In this document: positions 8,941 through 18,300 of the stretch, in pieces
How positions within the stretch are numbered: position 1 is the stretch's first letter
Layout: each line of letters begins with the position of its first letter
NCBI GenBank assembly: GCA_910578105.1
Contig: CAJTPD010000002.1
Location: forward strand, 331,269 to 395,268
Length of the DNA: 64,000 nt
From: an uncultured Odoribacter sp.
GTDB lineage: Bacteria > Bacteroidota > Bacteroidia > Bacteroidales > Marinifilaceae
Direction: 5' to 3'
The notes under the pieces: generated by a model
What the model saw: only the letters and a program-made list of their open reading frames with translations
What the model was told of the DNA's origin: nothing
The model's database searches: none
Translations under genes and position numbers: made by a program

Positions 8941-8961
8941 CAGGCAGAAAATATCAATCGA

Positions 8962-10368
8962 ATGAGTAAAGGTAAAATATATGTAGCCGGTATCGGCCCC
9001 GGGAGTGAAGGCGATATTACACCGGCGGTGGAAAAAGCGGTGATGCTTTCGGATGTGGTAGTGGGATATAAGTATTATTTTTCTTTCATACAGCCGTTTG
9101 TCAAACCGGATGCGGAATGTGTGGATACCGGGATGCGGAAGGAGCGCGACCGGGCGGCAATGGCTTTTGATTATGCGGAACAAGGCAAGACGGTATGTGT
9201 GATTAGTTCCGGAGATGCCGGAATTTATGGAATGGCACCGTTGATTTGGGAAATGAAACGGGAGAGGAATGTTGCAGTAGAAATTGAAATCCTGCCGGGA
9301 ATCAGTGCTTTTCAGAAAGCGGCTGCTTTGCTTGGTGCTCCTATAGGACATGATTTTTGCGTTATATCCTTGTCTGATTTGCTGACTCCCTGGGGAAAGA
9401 TAGAACGGCGTATAGAGGCCGCAGCTGTTGCTGATTTTGTAACGGCTGTTTATAATCCGAAGAGTGAAGGCCGTTACTGGCAGTTGCACCGGTTGAAAGA
9501 GATTTTTTTGAAAGAAAGGGGAGCCGGAACACCAGTAGGATATGTACGGCAGGCCGGAAGGGAGGGGCAGAATGTAACGGTTACCACGCTGGCCGATTTC
9601 GACCCGGAACAGGTGGATATGTTTACGGTGGTGTTGATAGGTAACAGCCAATCGTATAACTGGCAGGGTAAGATGATTACTCCCCGGGGGTATTACGGCG
9701 AAACGGCGGGGGGAGAGCGTAAACCCGGACAGGAAATCATGCTCCGCAGTTTCCGGACGATAGCTTCCGAGTTGAAGCATCCGGATATTCCACTGGACCG
9801 GGAATGGGCACTTTTGCATACCATTCATACGACGGCTGATTTTGATATGGAACATATATTTTATGCCGATGAGGGGGCGGTGGAATTGCTTTATCGGACG
9901 TTGAGCAGTGGAGAGGTGAGGACGATTATTACCGATGTCACCATGGTTGCTTCGGGTATTCGCAAGGGTGCTTTGGAACGCTTGGGGTTGGAGGTAAAAT
10001 GCTATCTTTCTGATGAAAGAACGGCGGAAATGGCTGCACGGATGAATATCACCCGGACACAGGCCGGTATCCGTCTGGCTGTGGAGGAGCATCCGGAGGC
10101 GTTGTATGTCTTCGGGAACGCACCGACGGCGTTGACGGAATTGTGCGCTCTGATGCGCAGAGGAAAAGCACGGCCCGTCGGAGTGGTGGGAGCACCCGTA
10201 GGGTTTGTGAACGTGAAGGAATCCAAATACATGCTGAAATCCTTTATTGCTGTTCCTAAAATCATTATTGAGGGCAGAAAGGGGGGTAGTAACCTGGCGG
10301 CGACAATCGTTAATGCAATTTTGTGTTTTGATGATGCCGGACAATTATTGCCGGGAAGGGATCTTTAA
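8962..10368 (+). CDS. Fused precorrin-3B C17-methyltransferase (CobJ/CbiH) and precorrin-8X methylmutase (CbiC/CobH)
   Basis: Two corrin-ring enzymes are joined in 468 residues. Residues ~1-250 form a SAM-dependent methyltransferase (IYVAGIGPGSEGDIT, SSGDAGIYGM, ILPGISAFQKAA, TAVYNPKS) that methylates C17 and contracts the ring. Residues ~255-468 form the methylmutase that moves a methyl from C11 to C12, giving (cobalt-)hydrogenobyrinate. Marks there are LLHTIHTTADFDME with the likely catalytic His, TDVTMVASGI and VFGNAPTAL. The C-terminal VGAPVGFVNVKESK also fits CbiC. The order of domains follows the pathway only loosely. The gene lies 21 bases after the Rpn gene and 48 bases before cobL, so the three may be one transcript. 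Confidence 0.93.
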   Translation: MSKGKIYVAGIGPGSEGDITPAVEKAVMLSDVVVGYKYYFSFIQPFVKPDAECVDTGMRKERDRAAMAFDYAEQGKTVCVISSGDAGIYGMAPLIWEMKRERNVAVEIEILPGISAFQKAAALLGAPIGHDFCVISLSDLLTPWGKIERRIEAAAVADFVTAVYNPKSEGRYWQLHRLKEIFLKERGAGTPVGYVRQAGREGQNVTVTTLADFDPEQVDMFTVVLIGNSQSYNWQGKMITPRGYYGETAGGERKPGQEIMLRSFRTIASELKHPDIPLDREWALLHTIHTTADFDMEHIFYADEGAVELLYRTLSSGEVRTIITDVTMVASGIRKGALERLGLEVKCYLSDERTAEMAARMNITRTQAGIRLAVEEHPEALYVFGNAPTALTELCALMRRGKARPVGVVGAPVGFVNVKESKYMLKSFIAVPKIIIEGRKGGSNLAATIVNAILCFDDAGQLLPGRDL

Positions 10369-10416
10369 GCGGGAGAATATAAAGTGGACAGGGGAGCCGG
10401 ACAAGTGGAAAATAAT

Positions 10417-11601
10417 ATGGGTAAATTTTATATTGTAGGGATAGATGATAATAGCCGACCGGAATTCGGAGAAGAGGTTGCCCGGATTGTAGCTGTACAT
10501 AGTGTGTTTTCCGGAGGGAAACGGCATTATGGGCTGGTACACGGTGATTTGCCGGAGTATCATACATGGATTGATATTACAGTGCCTTTGGATGCTGTGT
10601 TTGAAAAATACAGGAACTATGAGGAAATAGTGGTTTTTGCATCGGGGGACCCGCTTTTTTTCGGATTTGCCAATACGGTGAAAAATCGTTTACCGGATGC
10701 TGAAATCCGGGTTTTTCCCCGGTTTAATTCTTTGCAGTTGTTGGCGCACCGTTTGGTGATGCCTTATCACGATATGCACGTTGTTTCTTTGACCGGACGA
10801 CCGTGGCACGAATTTGACCGTGCGTTGATTGAAGGCAGGGAAAAAATCGGGGTTTTGACCGACCGGCAGCATACCCCTGCTGCTATAGCAGAACGGATGT
10901 TGGAATACGGGTATTCAAATTACCGGATAACGGTCGGGGAAGTGCTCGGAAATGCCGGAGAACAAGTGCGGACATTGGAATTGCCGGAAGCTGCCCGTCT
11001 GGAGTTTGAGATGCCCAATTGTTTGATTATTGAAAAAACGGCTTGTCGTGAGCGTGTTTTCGGTATACCTGAGAATCAGTTTCATTTACTGGACGGACGG
11101 GTGAAAATGATAACCAAGATGCCTGTCCGGTTGCTGACATTGAGTATGCTTGGTTTACATAACCGTTATAGTTTCTGGGATATAGGTTTTTGTACCGGTT
11201 CTGTTTCGATAGAAGCGAAGATGCAATTTCCCCATTTGCAAGTTACGGCTTTTGAAATCCGGGAGGAAGGTCGCGGGCTAATGGAGCAAAATAGCCGGAA
11301 ATTCGGCGTTCCCGGTATAACTGCTGTTGTGGGCGATTTTACATTTGTGGATTTATCTTCTTATCCTGTACCTGATGCTGTTTTTATTGGCGGACACGGC
11401 GGGAAGTTGGGGGAAATACTGGCTATTGTGGCTGGTCTTATGCTTCCTGGCGGAATAGTTGTTTTTAATTCCGTTTCTGAGGAGAGTCTTACTCTTTTTC
11501 AGCAGGAAGCCGCTGCCACCGGTTTCCGGATAGTTCAATCTTGCGTATTGGCAGTGGATAAACACAATCCGATTACGGTGATAGCGGCCAGTTTGTTGTA
11601 A
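10417..11601 (+). CDS. cobL: Precorrin-6Y C5,15-methyltransferase (decarboxylating) CobL (CbiE-CbiT)
   Basis: This fused enzyme methylates C5 and C15 and decarboxylates the acetate side chain at C12. The N-terminal CbiE-type domain (~1-200) has FASGDPLFFGF, VRVFPRFNSLQLLAHRL-like text and SLTGRPWHEF. The C-terminal CbiT-type domain (~205-394) has a Rossmann methyltransferase motif, FWDIGFCTGSVSIEAKMQFP, then AVFIGGHGGKLGEIL. The ATG at 10417 was chosen because GKFYIVGIDD directly after it matches the usual domain start. A GTG at 10384 would add eleven poorly conserved residues. The gene follows cobJ-cbiC closely and converges with the manganese catalase gene five bases downstream. Confidence 0.92.
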   Translation: MGKFYIVGIDDNSRPEFGEEVARIVAVHSVFSGGKRHYGLVHGDLPEYHTWIDITVPLDAVFEKYRNYEEIVVFASGDPLFFGFANTVKNRLPDAEIRVFPRFNSLQLLAHRLVMPYHDMHVVSLTGRPWHEFDRALIEGREKIGVLTDRQHTPAAIAERMLEYGYSNYRITVGEVLGNAGEQVRTLELPEAARLEFEMPNCLIIEKTACRERVFGIPENQFHLLDGRVKMITKMPVRLLTLSMLGLHNRYSFWDIGFCTGSVSIEAKMQFPHLQVTAFEIREEGRGLMEQNSRKFGVPGITAVVGDFTFVDLSSYPVPDAVFIGGHGGKLGEILAIVAGLMLPGGIVVFNSVSEESLTLFQQEAAATGFRIVQSCVLAVDKHNPITVIAASLL

Positions 11602-11606
11602 AAAGA

Positions 11607-12545
11607 TTATTTCTTCTTTTTTTTGTTCCACTGGATATTTTGTTTCGGTGTTGCGGCCAGAAGTTCATTACTGCGTTCTTTAGCCAGTTTTTCGTCTGCT
11701 TTTCTTACAGACTCTTCCGTGCGCTGCGTTCCTTGAGGTTCTACATGAAGCAGTCCGTCCGTTTCGCGTACCCGTTTCAGGGGGTCTTCGATGTATTGCC
11801 ATTCTTCGTGTAGCCGGGTACTTTTACCTTGGTTCCAGGGTCCACGTGCATCTTCTCCTTGTGACATGTTGAAGTAAAGATTACTATATTTCGGGGAGGT
11901 CTGGAATACGGCTGGCGGGAAGTTGGGCTGAATGGTTTCCAGAGCGGCTTCGAATTGTTGGTAATGGGTTACTTCTCTTGTCATCAGGAAGATAAGCGTT
12001 TCTTTTACCAATGGGTCGTCTGTCAACGGAATCAGGTTCTCATAGCCGATTTTAGCCCGGCATTCACCTGCCATGTTGGAGCGGAGGTCAACCGTTAAGT
12101 CGGCAGTAGCGGAAACGTAGCTGGCACACCAGGGATTACCATTACTGTCAGTCAGAGCCGGACTACCGGGTGCTCCTACCAGGAAATGCGGATAAGTAAA
12201 TGCCTGGTGAATCAGGTCTTCTTTGGCGGCTTTGCCGCTCATCATGGTGCGGAGAGGTGTATCTTCCACAACGTCTTTCATTTCGCCGCCAACGTTTCCG
12301 AGTAACATTTGGATGGTGGCTCCGACGATTTCGAGATGCCCGAATTCTTCGGTGGCGATATCCATCAGCATGTCGTATTTGTCCGGGAAAGGATTGTGGC
12401 AACTGAAGGCCTGTACAAAATATTGCAGAGCTGATTTTAGTTCTCCGTTGGCTCCGCCGAATGCTTCAAGCAATACACGGGCAAAACGCGGGTCGGGTTG
12501 GGAAACCCGGGCGTTAAATTGTAAATCTTTTACATGGTAAAACAT
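11607..12545 (-). CDS. Manganese catalase
   Basis: This non-haem catalase splits hydrogen peroxide at a di-manganese centre. The 312-residue protein shows the four-helix ferritin-like core with metal ligands in GELKSALQYFVQAF (Glu), DIATEEFGHLEIVGA (E-E-x-x-H) and MTREVTHYQQFEAAL (E-x-x-H). It also shows the family N-terminus FYHVKDLQF. The C-terminus ends in a Lys-rich tail. There is no signal peptide, so it acts in the cytoplasm. It is divergent from the Nramp transporter gene (159 bases between), which probably supplies the manganese. Both genes interrupt the corrin cluster. No clear TAnnTTTG box was found in front of it. Confidence 0.93.
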   Translation of the reverse strand: MFYHVKDLQFNARVSQPDPRFARVLLEAFGGANGELKSALQYFVQAFSCHNPFPDKYDMLMDIATEEFGHLEIVGATIQMLLGNVGGEMKDVVEDTPLRTMMSGKAAKEDLIHQAFTYPHFLVGAPGSPALTDSNGNPWCASYVSATADLTVDLRSNMAGECRAKIGYENLIPLTDDPLVKETLIFLMTREVTHYQQFEAALETIQPNFPPAVFQTSPKYSNLYFNMSQGEDARGPWNQGKSTRLHEEWQYIEDPLKRVRETDGLLHVEPQGTQRTEESVRKADEKLAKERSNELLAATPKQNIQWNKKKKK

Positions 12546-12704
12546 AACTTTTTCATTTTAAGTGAATAAATGTCTTGTATTGAGTGATAAACGTTACCGG
12601 GTTAAACAACGGTTTATATTAAATACTAATTGTTTATAACAAAATCCCTGTTTTTCCGTAATGATTGTTTTTGAAAGAGAATATATTCAAACAAAAGATA
12701 ATCT

Positions 12705-13946
12705 ATGTTTGCTTTTGTGTATAAACCATCAAAAACGGGAGGGCTGGAAATATTAAAATATATCGGGCCCGGTTTGTTGGTGACCGTTGGTTTTATTGAT
12801 CCCGGCAATTGGGCGTCGAATCTGGCGGCCGGGGCAGATTACGGGTATTCACTTTTGTGGATGGTATCTTTATCTACCGTCATGCTGATTATTTTGCAGC
12901 ATAATGTGGCTCACTTGGGTATTGCTACTGGTTTATGTCTGTCGGAAGCGGCTATGAAATATGTAAAGCCGCGGTATGCCCGGTTGATGTTGTTGACGGC
13001 TATGGGAGCTTCGGTTTCTACTTCGCTGGCTGAAATTCTGGGCGGGGCTATTGCACTTGAAATGTTATTCCGTGTGCCGATCCGGATTGGAGCGATTCTG
13101 GTGACGGTATTTGTAATTATTATGTTGTTTACCAATTCTTACCGGGTAATGGAACGGTGGATTATTGCTTTTGTATCTATTATCGGTTTATCTTTCATAT
13201 ATGAACTTTCTTTGGTACATATCGATTGGGGAGAGGCAGTTGCAGCCTGGGTGACTCCTTCTTTTCCTCAGGGTTCTATAGTAGTTATTATGAGTGTATT
13301 GGGGGCAGTTGTGATGCCTCATAATTTATTCCTGCATTCTGAGGTTATTCAGAGCCGGCAGTGGAATCTGAAAGATGAGAAAGTAATCAAAAAACAATTG
13401 CGTTACGAATTTTGGGATACTTTCTTGTCTATGATGGTCGGTTGGGCAATCAATAGTGCGATGATTTTGCTGGCTGCGGTTACTTTCTTCAGAGACGGAA
13501 CATCTGTGAAAGAATTGCAGGATGCCAGTACTCTGTTGCAACCGCTTTTGGGAGGTAATGCCGCGGTTATATTTGCCGTGGCTCTGCTTTTTGCCGGTAT
13601 CGCTTCGACTATCACTTCCGGTATGGCAGCCGGTTCAATTTTTGCCGGTATTTATCATGAACCTTATGATATTAAAGACAACCATTCCCGTTGGGGGGTG
13701 TTGATTTCGCTCTTATTGGCTTTGCTTATCATCATGATTATTTCCAATCCCTTTATGGGTTTGATTTATTCGCAAATGATTCTCAGTATCCAGTTGCCGG
13801 TTACGATTTTTTTGCAGGTTTATCTTACTTCGTCCGAGCGGGTGATGGGGCAATATAAAAATTGCGCTTCTACCAAATGGATTCTTTATATTTTAGGGGG
13901 AATTGTAACGTTGCTGAATGTGTTGTTGTTTGTCAGTATGTTTTAA
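12705..13946 (+). CDS. Nramp-family divalent metal (Mn/Fe) transporter
   Basis: This inner-membrane, proton-coupled importer of Mn(II)/Fe(II) has 413 residues and about ten to eleven membrane helices. The two metal-binding helices are clear: DPGN in helix 1 (GFIDPGNWASNLAAGADYG) and MPHN in helix 6 (GAVVMPHNLFLHSEVIQSR). The Met in MPHN is typical of manganese/iron transporters rather than of magnesium or aluminium members. The gene is divergent from the manganese catalase gene, which suggests a shared oxidative-stress or manganese response, although no operator was recognised between them. The first ATG was taken because the hydrophobic part begins about 20 residues later. Confidence 0.92.
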   Translation: MFAFVYKPSKTGGLEILKYIGPGLLVTVGFIDPGNWASNLAAGADYGYSLLWMVSLSTVMLIILQHNVAHLGIATGLCLSEAAMKYVKPRYARLMLLTAMGASVSTSLAEILGGAIALEMLFRVPIRIGAILVTVFVIIMLFTNSYRVMERWIIAFVSIIGLSFIYELSLVHIDWGEAVAAWVTPSFPQGSIVVIMSVLGAVVMPHNLFLHSEVIQSRQWNLKDEKVIKKQLRYEFWDTFLSMMVGWAINSAMILLAAVTFFRDGTSVKELQDASTLLQPLLGGNAAVIFAVALLFAGIASTITSGMAAGSIFAGIYHEPYDIKDNHSRWGVLISLLLALLIIMIISNPFMGLIYSQMILSIQLPVTIFLQVYLTSSERVMGQYKNCASTKWILYILGGIVTLLNVLLFVSMF

Positions 13947-14052
13947 TTATATGATAGTGGGGACTGAAAAATTACTTTCCTAATCCAATTTTGGTTTTGG
14001 CCAAAGAGTTGATTTATTTCTTATCGGTAGGAAAAGGTGTGCTGATATGTTT

Positions 14053-14060
14053 TATCTTTG
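14053..14060 (+). promoter_or_regulatory. -7 promoter box of cbiG-cobM
   Basis: TATCTTTG matches TAnnTTTG and ends 26 bases before the cbiG-cobM ATG. The leader is too short for a riboswitch. Confidence 0.6.
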
Positions 14061-14086
14061 CATGACTTTCGGAAAATAATAAAGGT

Positions 14087-15910
14087 ATGAAAATAGCGGT
14101 CCTGATTGCTTCGGATGCCGGGGCGGAGACGGCCGGGGTAATCCGGCAGGAATTGAAGGAAGAAATTACTGTATTCTCTGCGATGGAGCGGGAGGGTTGT
14201 GTGGCGGTTGCCTCAATCGGGGAGTTTGTCCGGGAATATTTCAATGTATATGATGCTTTTGTTTTTGTCGGGGCTATGGGTATTTGTGTGCGGGCGATAG
14301 CTCCTTGTATTGCATCGAAATATACTGATCCTGCCGTAGTGAATGTGGATGTTACCGGGCGTTTTGCCGTGTCGGTATTATCGGGACATATCGGTGGGGC
14401 AAACGAGCTTACCCGCCGGTTAGCGCGGGTATTGGGGGGGGAAGCGGTGATTACTACACAAAGTGATACTACCGGTTTGTGGGCATTGGATTTACTGGCG
14501 GAGCAATATGGTTGGAAAGCAGAGCACAGCCAACCGATGAATGAGCTGATTGCTGTTTTTGTTAATTGCCGGCCTGTTGCTTTGTGGCTTGATATTCGCG
14601 ATAAGGGTACCGATGCGCTGGAGGGAGGCCGTCCCGGACACGTGGACGTTTATTATCGTTTTGAAGAGATTGAAATTAAAAAATATGATTTGATTATTGC
14701 CGTAACGCCGCGGATGGTGGAATGTGAGATTCCGGTGTTGTATTATCGTCCCGGTGTTCTTCATTTGGGGGTAGGGTGCCGGAAGCTATGTCATCCTGAC
14801 GGAATAGTGAACGATATTTGTCATCGGTTAGAGATGTTCGGGTTGTCTCCTTTGTCGGTGGCGACGGTGGATACTATAGAGCTGAAGAAGGACGAACCGT
14901 TGGTGGCAGAGTTGGCGGAGCGATTGCAGGCGGAAGTGAGGATTTATCCGGCGGCAGCTTTGAAAGAAATCAAGGTGCCCAATCCTTCGGAAAAAGTGTG
15001 TGAAGTGACTGGGGTTGCCGGAGTGGCGGAAGCGGCAGCTTTGAAGAGTGCGGACCAGGAGGTGTTGCTTATAGAAAAGCAGAAAGGAGCGGTTACTACA
15101 GGCCATGATTTCACGTTTGCCGTAGCTTTGGACAGGGATGCTGAACGGAATGGTTTTATTGAAATTGTAGGTGCCGGCCCTGGTGACCCGGAATTGGTGT
15201 CTGTCCGGGGAAAGCGTTTGCTTGAAAAGGCTGATTTGATTCTGTATGCCGGTAGTCTGGTACCTATAGAGTTGACTTATTATGCAAAGGCTGGTGCCAC
15301 AGTGCGCAGTTCGGCTTCTATGACATTGGAAGAACAATTTGCATTAATGAAAGAGTTTTATGACCGGGGATTGTTTATTGTCCGTTTGCATACCGGGGAC
15401 CCTTGTATTTATGGTGCAATTCAGGAACAAATGGCTTTTTTTGACCGTTATGGCATGCGTTACCGGATAACGCCGGGGATTTCTTCTTTTCTTGCAGCAG
15501 CAGCAGCATTGCGTTCACAATTTACCATACCGGAAAAAGTGCAAAGTATTATTCTGACCCGGGGAGAAGGGCGTACTCCGATGCCCGAAAAAGAGAAATT
15601 ACATTTGCTGGCACGTTCTCAGAGTACAATGTGTATTTTTTTAAGTGCGTCCATTGCAGATGAGGTGCAGAGGGAACTGCTGGAATGTTATCCGCCGGAA
15701 ACCCCGGTTGCAGCCTGTTATCATCTCACCTGGAAAGATGAGAAGATTTTCCGGGGTGAATTGCGTAATCTGGCAGCTATGATGAAAGAAAATAAACTGA
15801 CTTTAACTACTATGATTGTGGTCGGAGAGGCAATCGGCAACCGCGAAGGATTGTCCAGACTCTATTCGGGACATTTTACCCATTTGTTCCGGGAAGGCAG
15901 TGGGGATTAA
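14087..15910 (+). CDS. Fused cobalt-precorrin-5A hydrolase (CbiG) and precorrin-4 C11-methyltransferase (CobM/CbiF)
   Basis: The 607-residue protein joins two successive activities. Residues ~1-345 are CbiG, which opens the lactone ring of cobalt-precorrin-5A. Marks are FVGAMGICVRAIAP, LSGHIGGANELTRRLA, TTQSDTTGLWALD and LHLGVGCRK. Residues ~351-600 are the SAM-dependent C11 methyltransferase CobM/CbiF, with FIEIVGAGPGDPELVSVRG, ILYAGSLVP, RLHTGDPCIYGAIQEQ and YRITPGISSFLAAAAAL. CbiG belongs to the oxygen-independent route, so the fused partner most likely works on cobalt-precorrin-4. A good promoter lies at 14053-14060. An acetyltransferase gene follows after 40 bases. Confidence 0.94.
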   Translation: MKIAVLIASDAGAETAGVIRQELKEEITVFSAMEREGCVAVASIGEFVREYFNVYDAFVFVGAMGICVRAIAPCIASKYTDPAVVNVDVTGRFAVSVLSGHIGGANELTRRLARVLGGEAVITTQSDTTGLWALDLLAEQYGWKAEHSQPMNELIAVFVNCRPVALWLDIRDKGTDALEGGRPGHVDVYYRFEEIEIKKYDLIIAVTPRMVECEIPVLYYRPGVLHLGVGCRKLCHPDGIVNDICHRLEMFGLSPLSVATVDTIELKKDEPLVAELAERLQAEVRIYPAAALKEIKVPNPSEKVCEVTGVAGVAEAAALKSADQEVLLIEKQKGAVTTGHDFTFAVALDRDAERNGFIEIVGAGPGDPELVSVRGKRLLEKADLILYAGSLVPIELTYYAKAGATVRSSASMTLEEQFALMKEFYDRGLFIVRLHTGDPCIYGAIQEQMAFFDRYGMRYRITPGISSFLAAAAALRSQFTIPEKVQSIILTRGEGRTPMPEKEKLHLLARSQSTMCIFLSASIADEVQRELLECYPPETPVAACYHLTWKDEKIFRGELRNLAAMMKENKLTLTTMIVVGEAIGNREGLSRLYSGHFTHLFREGSGD

Positions 15911-15950
15911 AAAGGTGCCGATGAATTTTCCGGGTATAAAAAAATGATAA

Positions 15951-16415
15951 ATGGAAATAAAGCCTGGTTTAATACAGATAAAACAGATTGTTTCCGGTAA
16001 AAAGCGTTTTCTGGATTTGTTGTTGCTGGGAGATGAACAGGAAACTATGCTGGACCGTTATTTGGAGCGGGGAGAATTGTTTGCTTTGTATGAGGGTGAT
16101 TTAAAGGCCGTTGGGGTAGTAACGGATGAAGGAGATGGTGTATTGGAACTTAAAAATATAGCGGTATATCCGGTATATCAACGGAAAGGATACGGTAAAA
16201 GATTGATAGAATATCTTTTGGAATATTACCGGCCCGGAGGCAGGTTCATGTTGGCCGGAACGGGAGATGTTCCTGCGACGCTTGCTTTTTATCAGAGTTG
16301 CGGCTTTGTGTTTTCACATCGTGTGCCCCATTTTTTTACAGATTATTATGACCACCCGATATGGGAAAACGGAGTACAGTTGGTGGATATGGTTTATTTA
16401 AAGAAAGTATTCTGA
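15951..16415 (+). CDS. GNAT-family N-acetyltransferase
   Basis: The 154-residue protein has the GNAT acetyl-CoA fold: a strand with LKNIAVYPVYQRKGYGKRLIEYLLEYY (motif A, with the Q-R-K-G-Y-G-K loop that holds the pyrophosphate of acetyl-CoA) and a C-terminal FYQSCGFVFSHRVPHFF motif. The substrate cannot be read from the sequence. It lies between cbiG-cobM and cobK-cbiD on the same strand, 40 and 67 bases away. It is probably cotranscribed with them but has no known role in corrin synthesis. Confidence 0.85.
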   Translation: MEIKPGLIQIKQIVSGKKRFLDLLLLGDEQETMLDRYLERGELFALYEGDLKAVGVVTDEGDGVLELKNIAVYPVYQRKGYGKRLIEYLLEYYRPGGRFMLAGTGDVPATLAFYQSCGFVFSHRVPHFFTDYYDHPIWENGVQLVDMVYLKKVF

Positions 16416-16482
16416 TAGTAAAAAAAGAGAACGGACAATTTTATACAAATAATTTATTATCGGTTTAAAATGAAATAGCAAT

Positions 16483-18285
16483 ATGATATTGGTGTTTGGG
16501 GGAACAACGGAAGGCAGGGCTGTGGTGGAAACATTGGATGCTGCCGGACAGGTTTATTATTACTCTACCCGGGGGGATATGCAGCAAGTGAAGAGTGTGT
16601 ATGGCGTCCGGATTTCCGGGGATATGCCGGCGGAACAGATGATTGTTTTCGGCCGGGAACACGATATCCGTCTTTTTGTTGATGCTGCCCATCCGTTTGC
16701 AGAGCAGTTACACCGGAATATTGCTATTGCTGCTGAAGTATTGGATATTCCGGTTGTCCGGTACGAAAGAATATTTCCGCCCCGTGACCCCGGTTTGGTG
16801 TGGTGTGATTCCTATGCGGATGCCTGTGTCCGGATGGAAAAACAGGGGATAAGAAGATTATTGGCTCTGTCCGGGGTTCAGACTATTCCAAAATTGAAAG
16901 AATATTGGTCCAATAATGACTGCTGGTTCCGGGTATTAAAGCGTCCGGAGTCGGGGGCATTGGCTGTAAAATACGGATTTCCGCCGGAGCGTTTGGTATT
17001 TTTTGATGGGGAAAAAAGCGAAGAAGAATTGTTGCAGCAGTTGCAACCGGATGCCATATTGACGAAAGAGAGCGGGGTTTCAGGTTATTTCCTGGAAAAA
17101 GTGTGTGCGGCGCAAAGATTTAATATTCCGGTTTTTGTTGTTAAGCGTCCTGTGTTGCCTGACGGATTTTATCAGGTTACCGGTCCGCATGGGTTGCGTC
17201 ACCGGGTGGAACGGTTGTTGCCTGCTTTTTTTCCCTTGCATAGCGGTTATACCACGGGAAGTTGTGCCTGTGCGGCGGCGAAAGCTGCTTTGTTGACATT
17301 GTTAACGGGTGAAATGCCGGACCGGGTGTCGATCACATTGCCTGGCGGTGAGGAGGTGGAGTTGCCTGTTTGCCGGATTGAGAAATCCGGCTCGGGTGTG
17401 GTTTCGACGGTTGTGAAAGATGCCGGTGATGACCCGGATGTGACCAATAAACAGGAAATTTGTGCTAAGGTGACTTTGACTGCTGAGCCGGGTGTCCGGT
17501 TTTGTGCGGGTGAGGGAGTAGGGACAGTTACCTTGCCCGGTTTGGGGCTGGAAATCGGAGAACCTGCCATCAATCCGGTGCCCCGGAAAATGATGGTGGC
17601 TGAAACGGAGAGATTGCTGACAAAATATCAGATACAACGGGGGATTGTTATTGAGATATCCGTTCCCGGCGGGAAAGAGCTTGCCCGCCGGACGTTTAAT
17701 CCTAAATTGGGTATTACAGGTGGGATTTCTATTATCGGTACTTCCGGGGTGGTGCGTCCTTTTTCTTCCGAAGCTTTTGTTGCTGCTATCCGCAAAGAGA
17801 TACAGGTGGCCAAAGCCTTGGGATGCCGGCATATCGTGATTAATTCCGGGGCCAAAAGCGAAAAGGTGCTGAAAGAACTTTTTCCTGATTTTTTGCCGCA
17901 GGCTTTTATACACTATGGAAATTATATTGAAGATACGCTGAAAATTGCGGCGGAGGAAGGAATGGAGAAAGTAACTATGGGCATTATGATAGGTAAGGCC
18001 GTGAAGTTGGCAGAAGGGCATGGAGATACCCATAGCCGGAATAGGGTGATGAATGTTGGTTTTATCAGTAAACTGGCAGTGGAAAGCGGTTGCTTGCCGG
18101 AGTTGTGCGACAGGATCCGGCAAATTAAACTGGCCCGCGAATTGTGGACGTTATTGCCTTCCGGTCATCCGTTTTTTGCTTTGCTTTCGCAAAAATGTGA
18201 GAAGGTTTGCCGCGGATTTCTCCATGATTCCTCTGTTATCTGTCTGTTGTTGATTCCGGAAAATTTGCCGGAAGATATAAAATAA
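16483..18285 (+). CDS. Fused precorrin-6A reductase (CobK/CbiJ) and cobalt-precorrin-5B C1-methyltransferase (CbiD)
   Basis: The 600-residue protein joins a reductase and a methyltransferase. Residues ~1-245 are CobK/CbiJ, with ILVFGGTTEGRAVVETL, VDAAHPFAEQLHRN, LALSGVQTI and LTKESGVSGYFLEKV. It reduces (cobalt-)precorrin-6A with a nicotinamide cofactor. Residues ~255-600 are CbiD, with HSGYTTGSCACAAAKAAL, VVKDAGDDPDVTN and RPFSSEAF. CbiD adds the C1 methyl group in the early-cobalt route. The 67-base gap before it holds no clear promoter. It converges with the small membrane protein genes downstream. Confidence 0.94.
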   Translation: MILVFGGTTEGRAVVETLDAAGQVYYYSTRGDMQQVKSVYGVRISGDMPAEQMIVFGREHDIRLFVDAAHPFAEQLHRNIAIAAEVLDIPVVRYERIFPPRDPGLVWCDSYADACVRMEKQGIRRLLALSGVQTIPKLKEYWSNNDCWFRVLKRPESGALAVKYGFPPERLVFFDGEKSEEELLQQLQPDAILTKESGVSGYFLEKVCAAQRFNIPVFVVKRPVLPDGFYQVTGPHGLRHRVERLLPAFFPLHSGYTTGSCACAAAKAALLTLLTGEMPDRVSITLPGGEEVELPVCRIEKSGSGVVSTVVKDAGDDPDVTNKQEICAKVTLTAEPGVRFCAGEGVGTVTLPGLGLEIGEPAINPVPRKMMVAETERLLTKYQIQRGIVIEISVPGGKELARRTFNPKLGITGGISIIGTSGVVRPFSSEAFVAAIRKEIQVAKALGCRHIVINSGAKSEKVLKELFPDFLPQAFIHYGNYIEDTLKIAAEEGMEKVTMGIMIGKAVKLAEGHGDTHSRNRVMNVGFISKLAVESGCLPELCDRIRQIKLARELWTLLPSGHPFFALLSQKCEKVCRGFLHDSSVICLLLIPENLPEDIK

Positions 18286-18300
18286 CCAGTGGTTTGAGAA

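Noticed and set aside
8761..10344. A 527-codon open frame on the minus strand opposite cobJ-cbiC
   Set aside because: It is antisense to a well-recognised fusion enzyme. It has a His/Ser/Arg/Phe-rich composition with no domain, so it is a shadow of the coding strand's codon bias.
17302..18123. A 273-codon open frame on the minus strand opposite cobK-cbiD
   Set aside because: It lies fully inside the CbiD domain coding region on the other strand and has no recognisable protein features.
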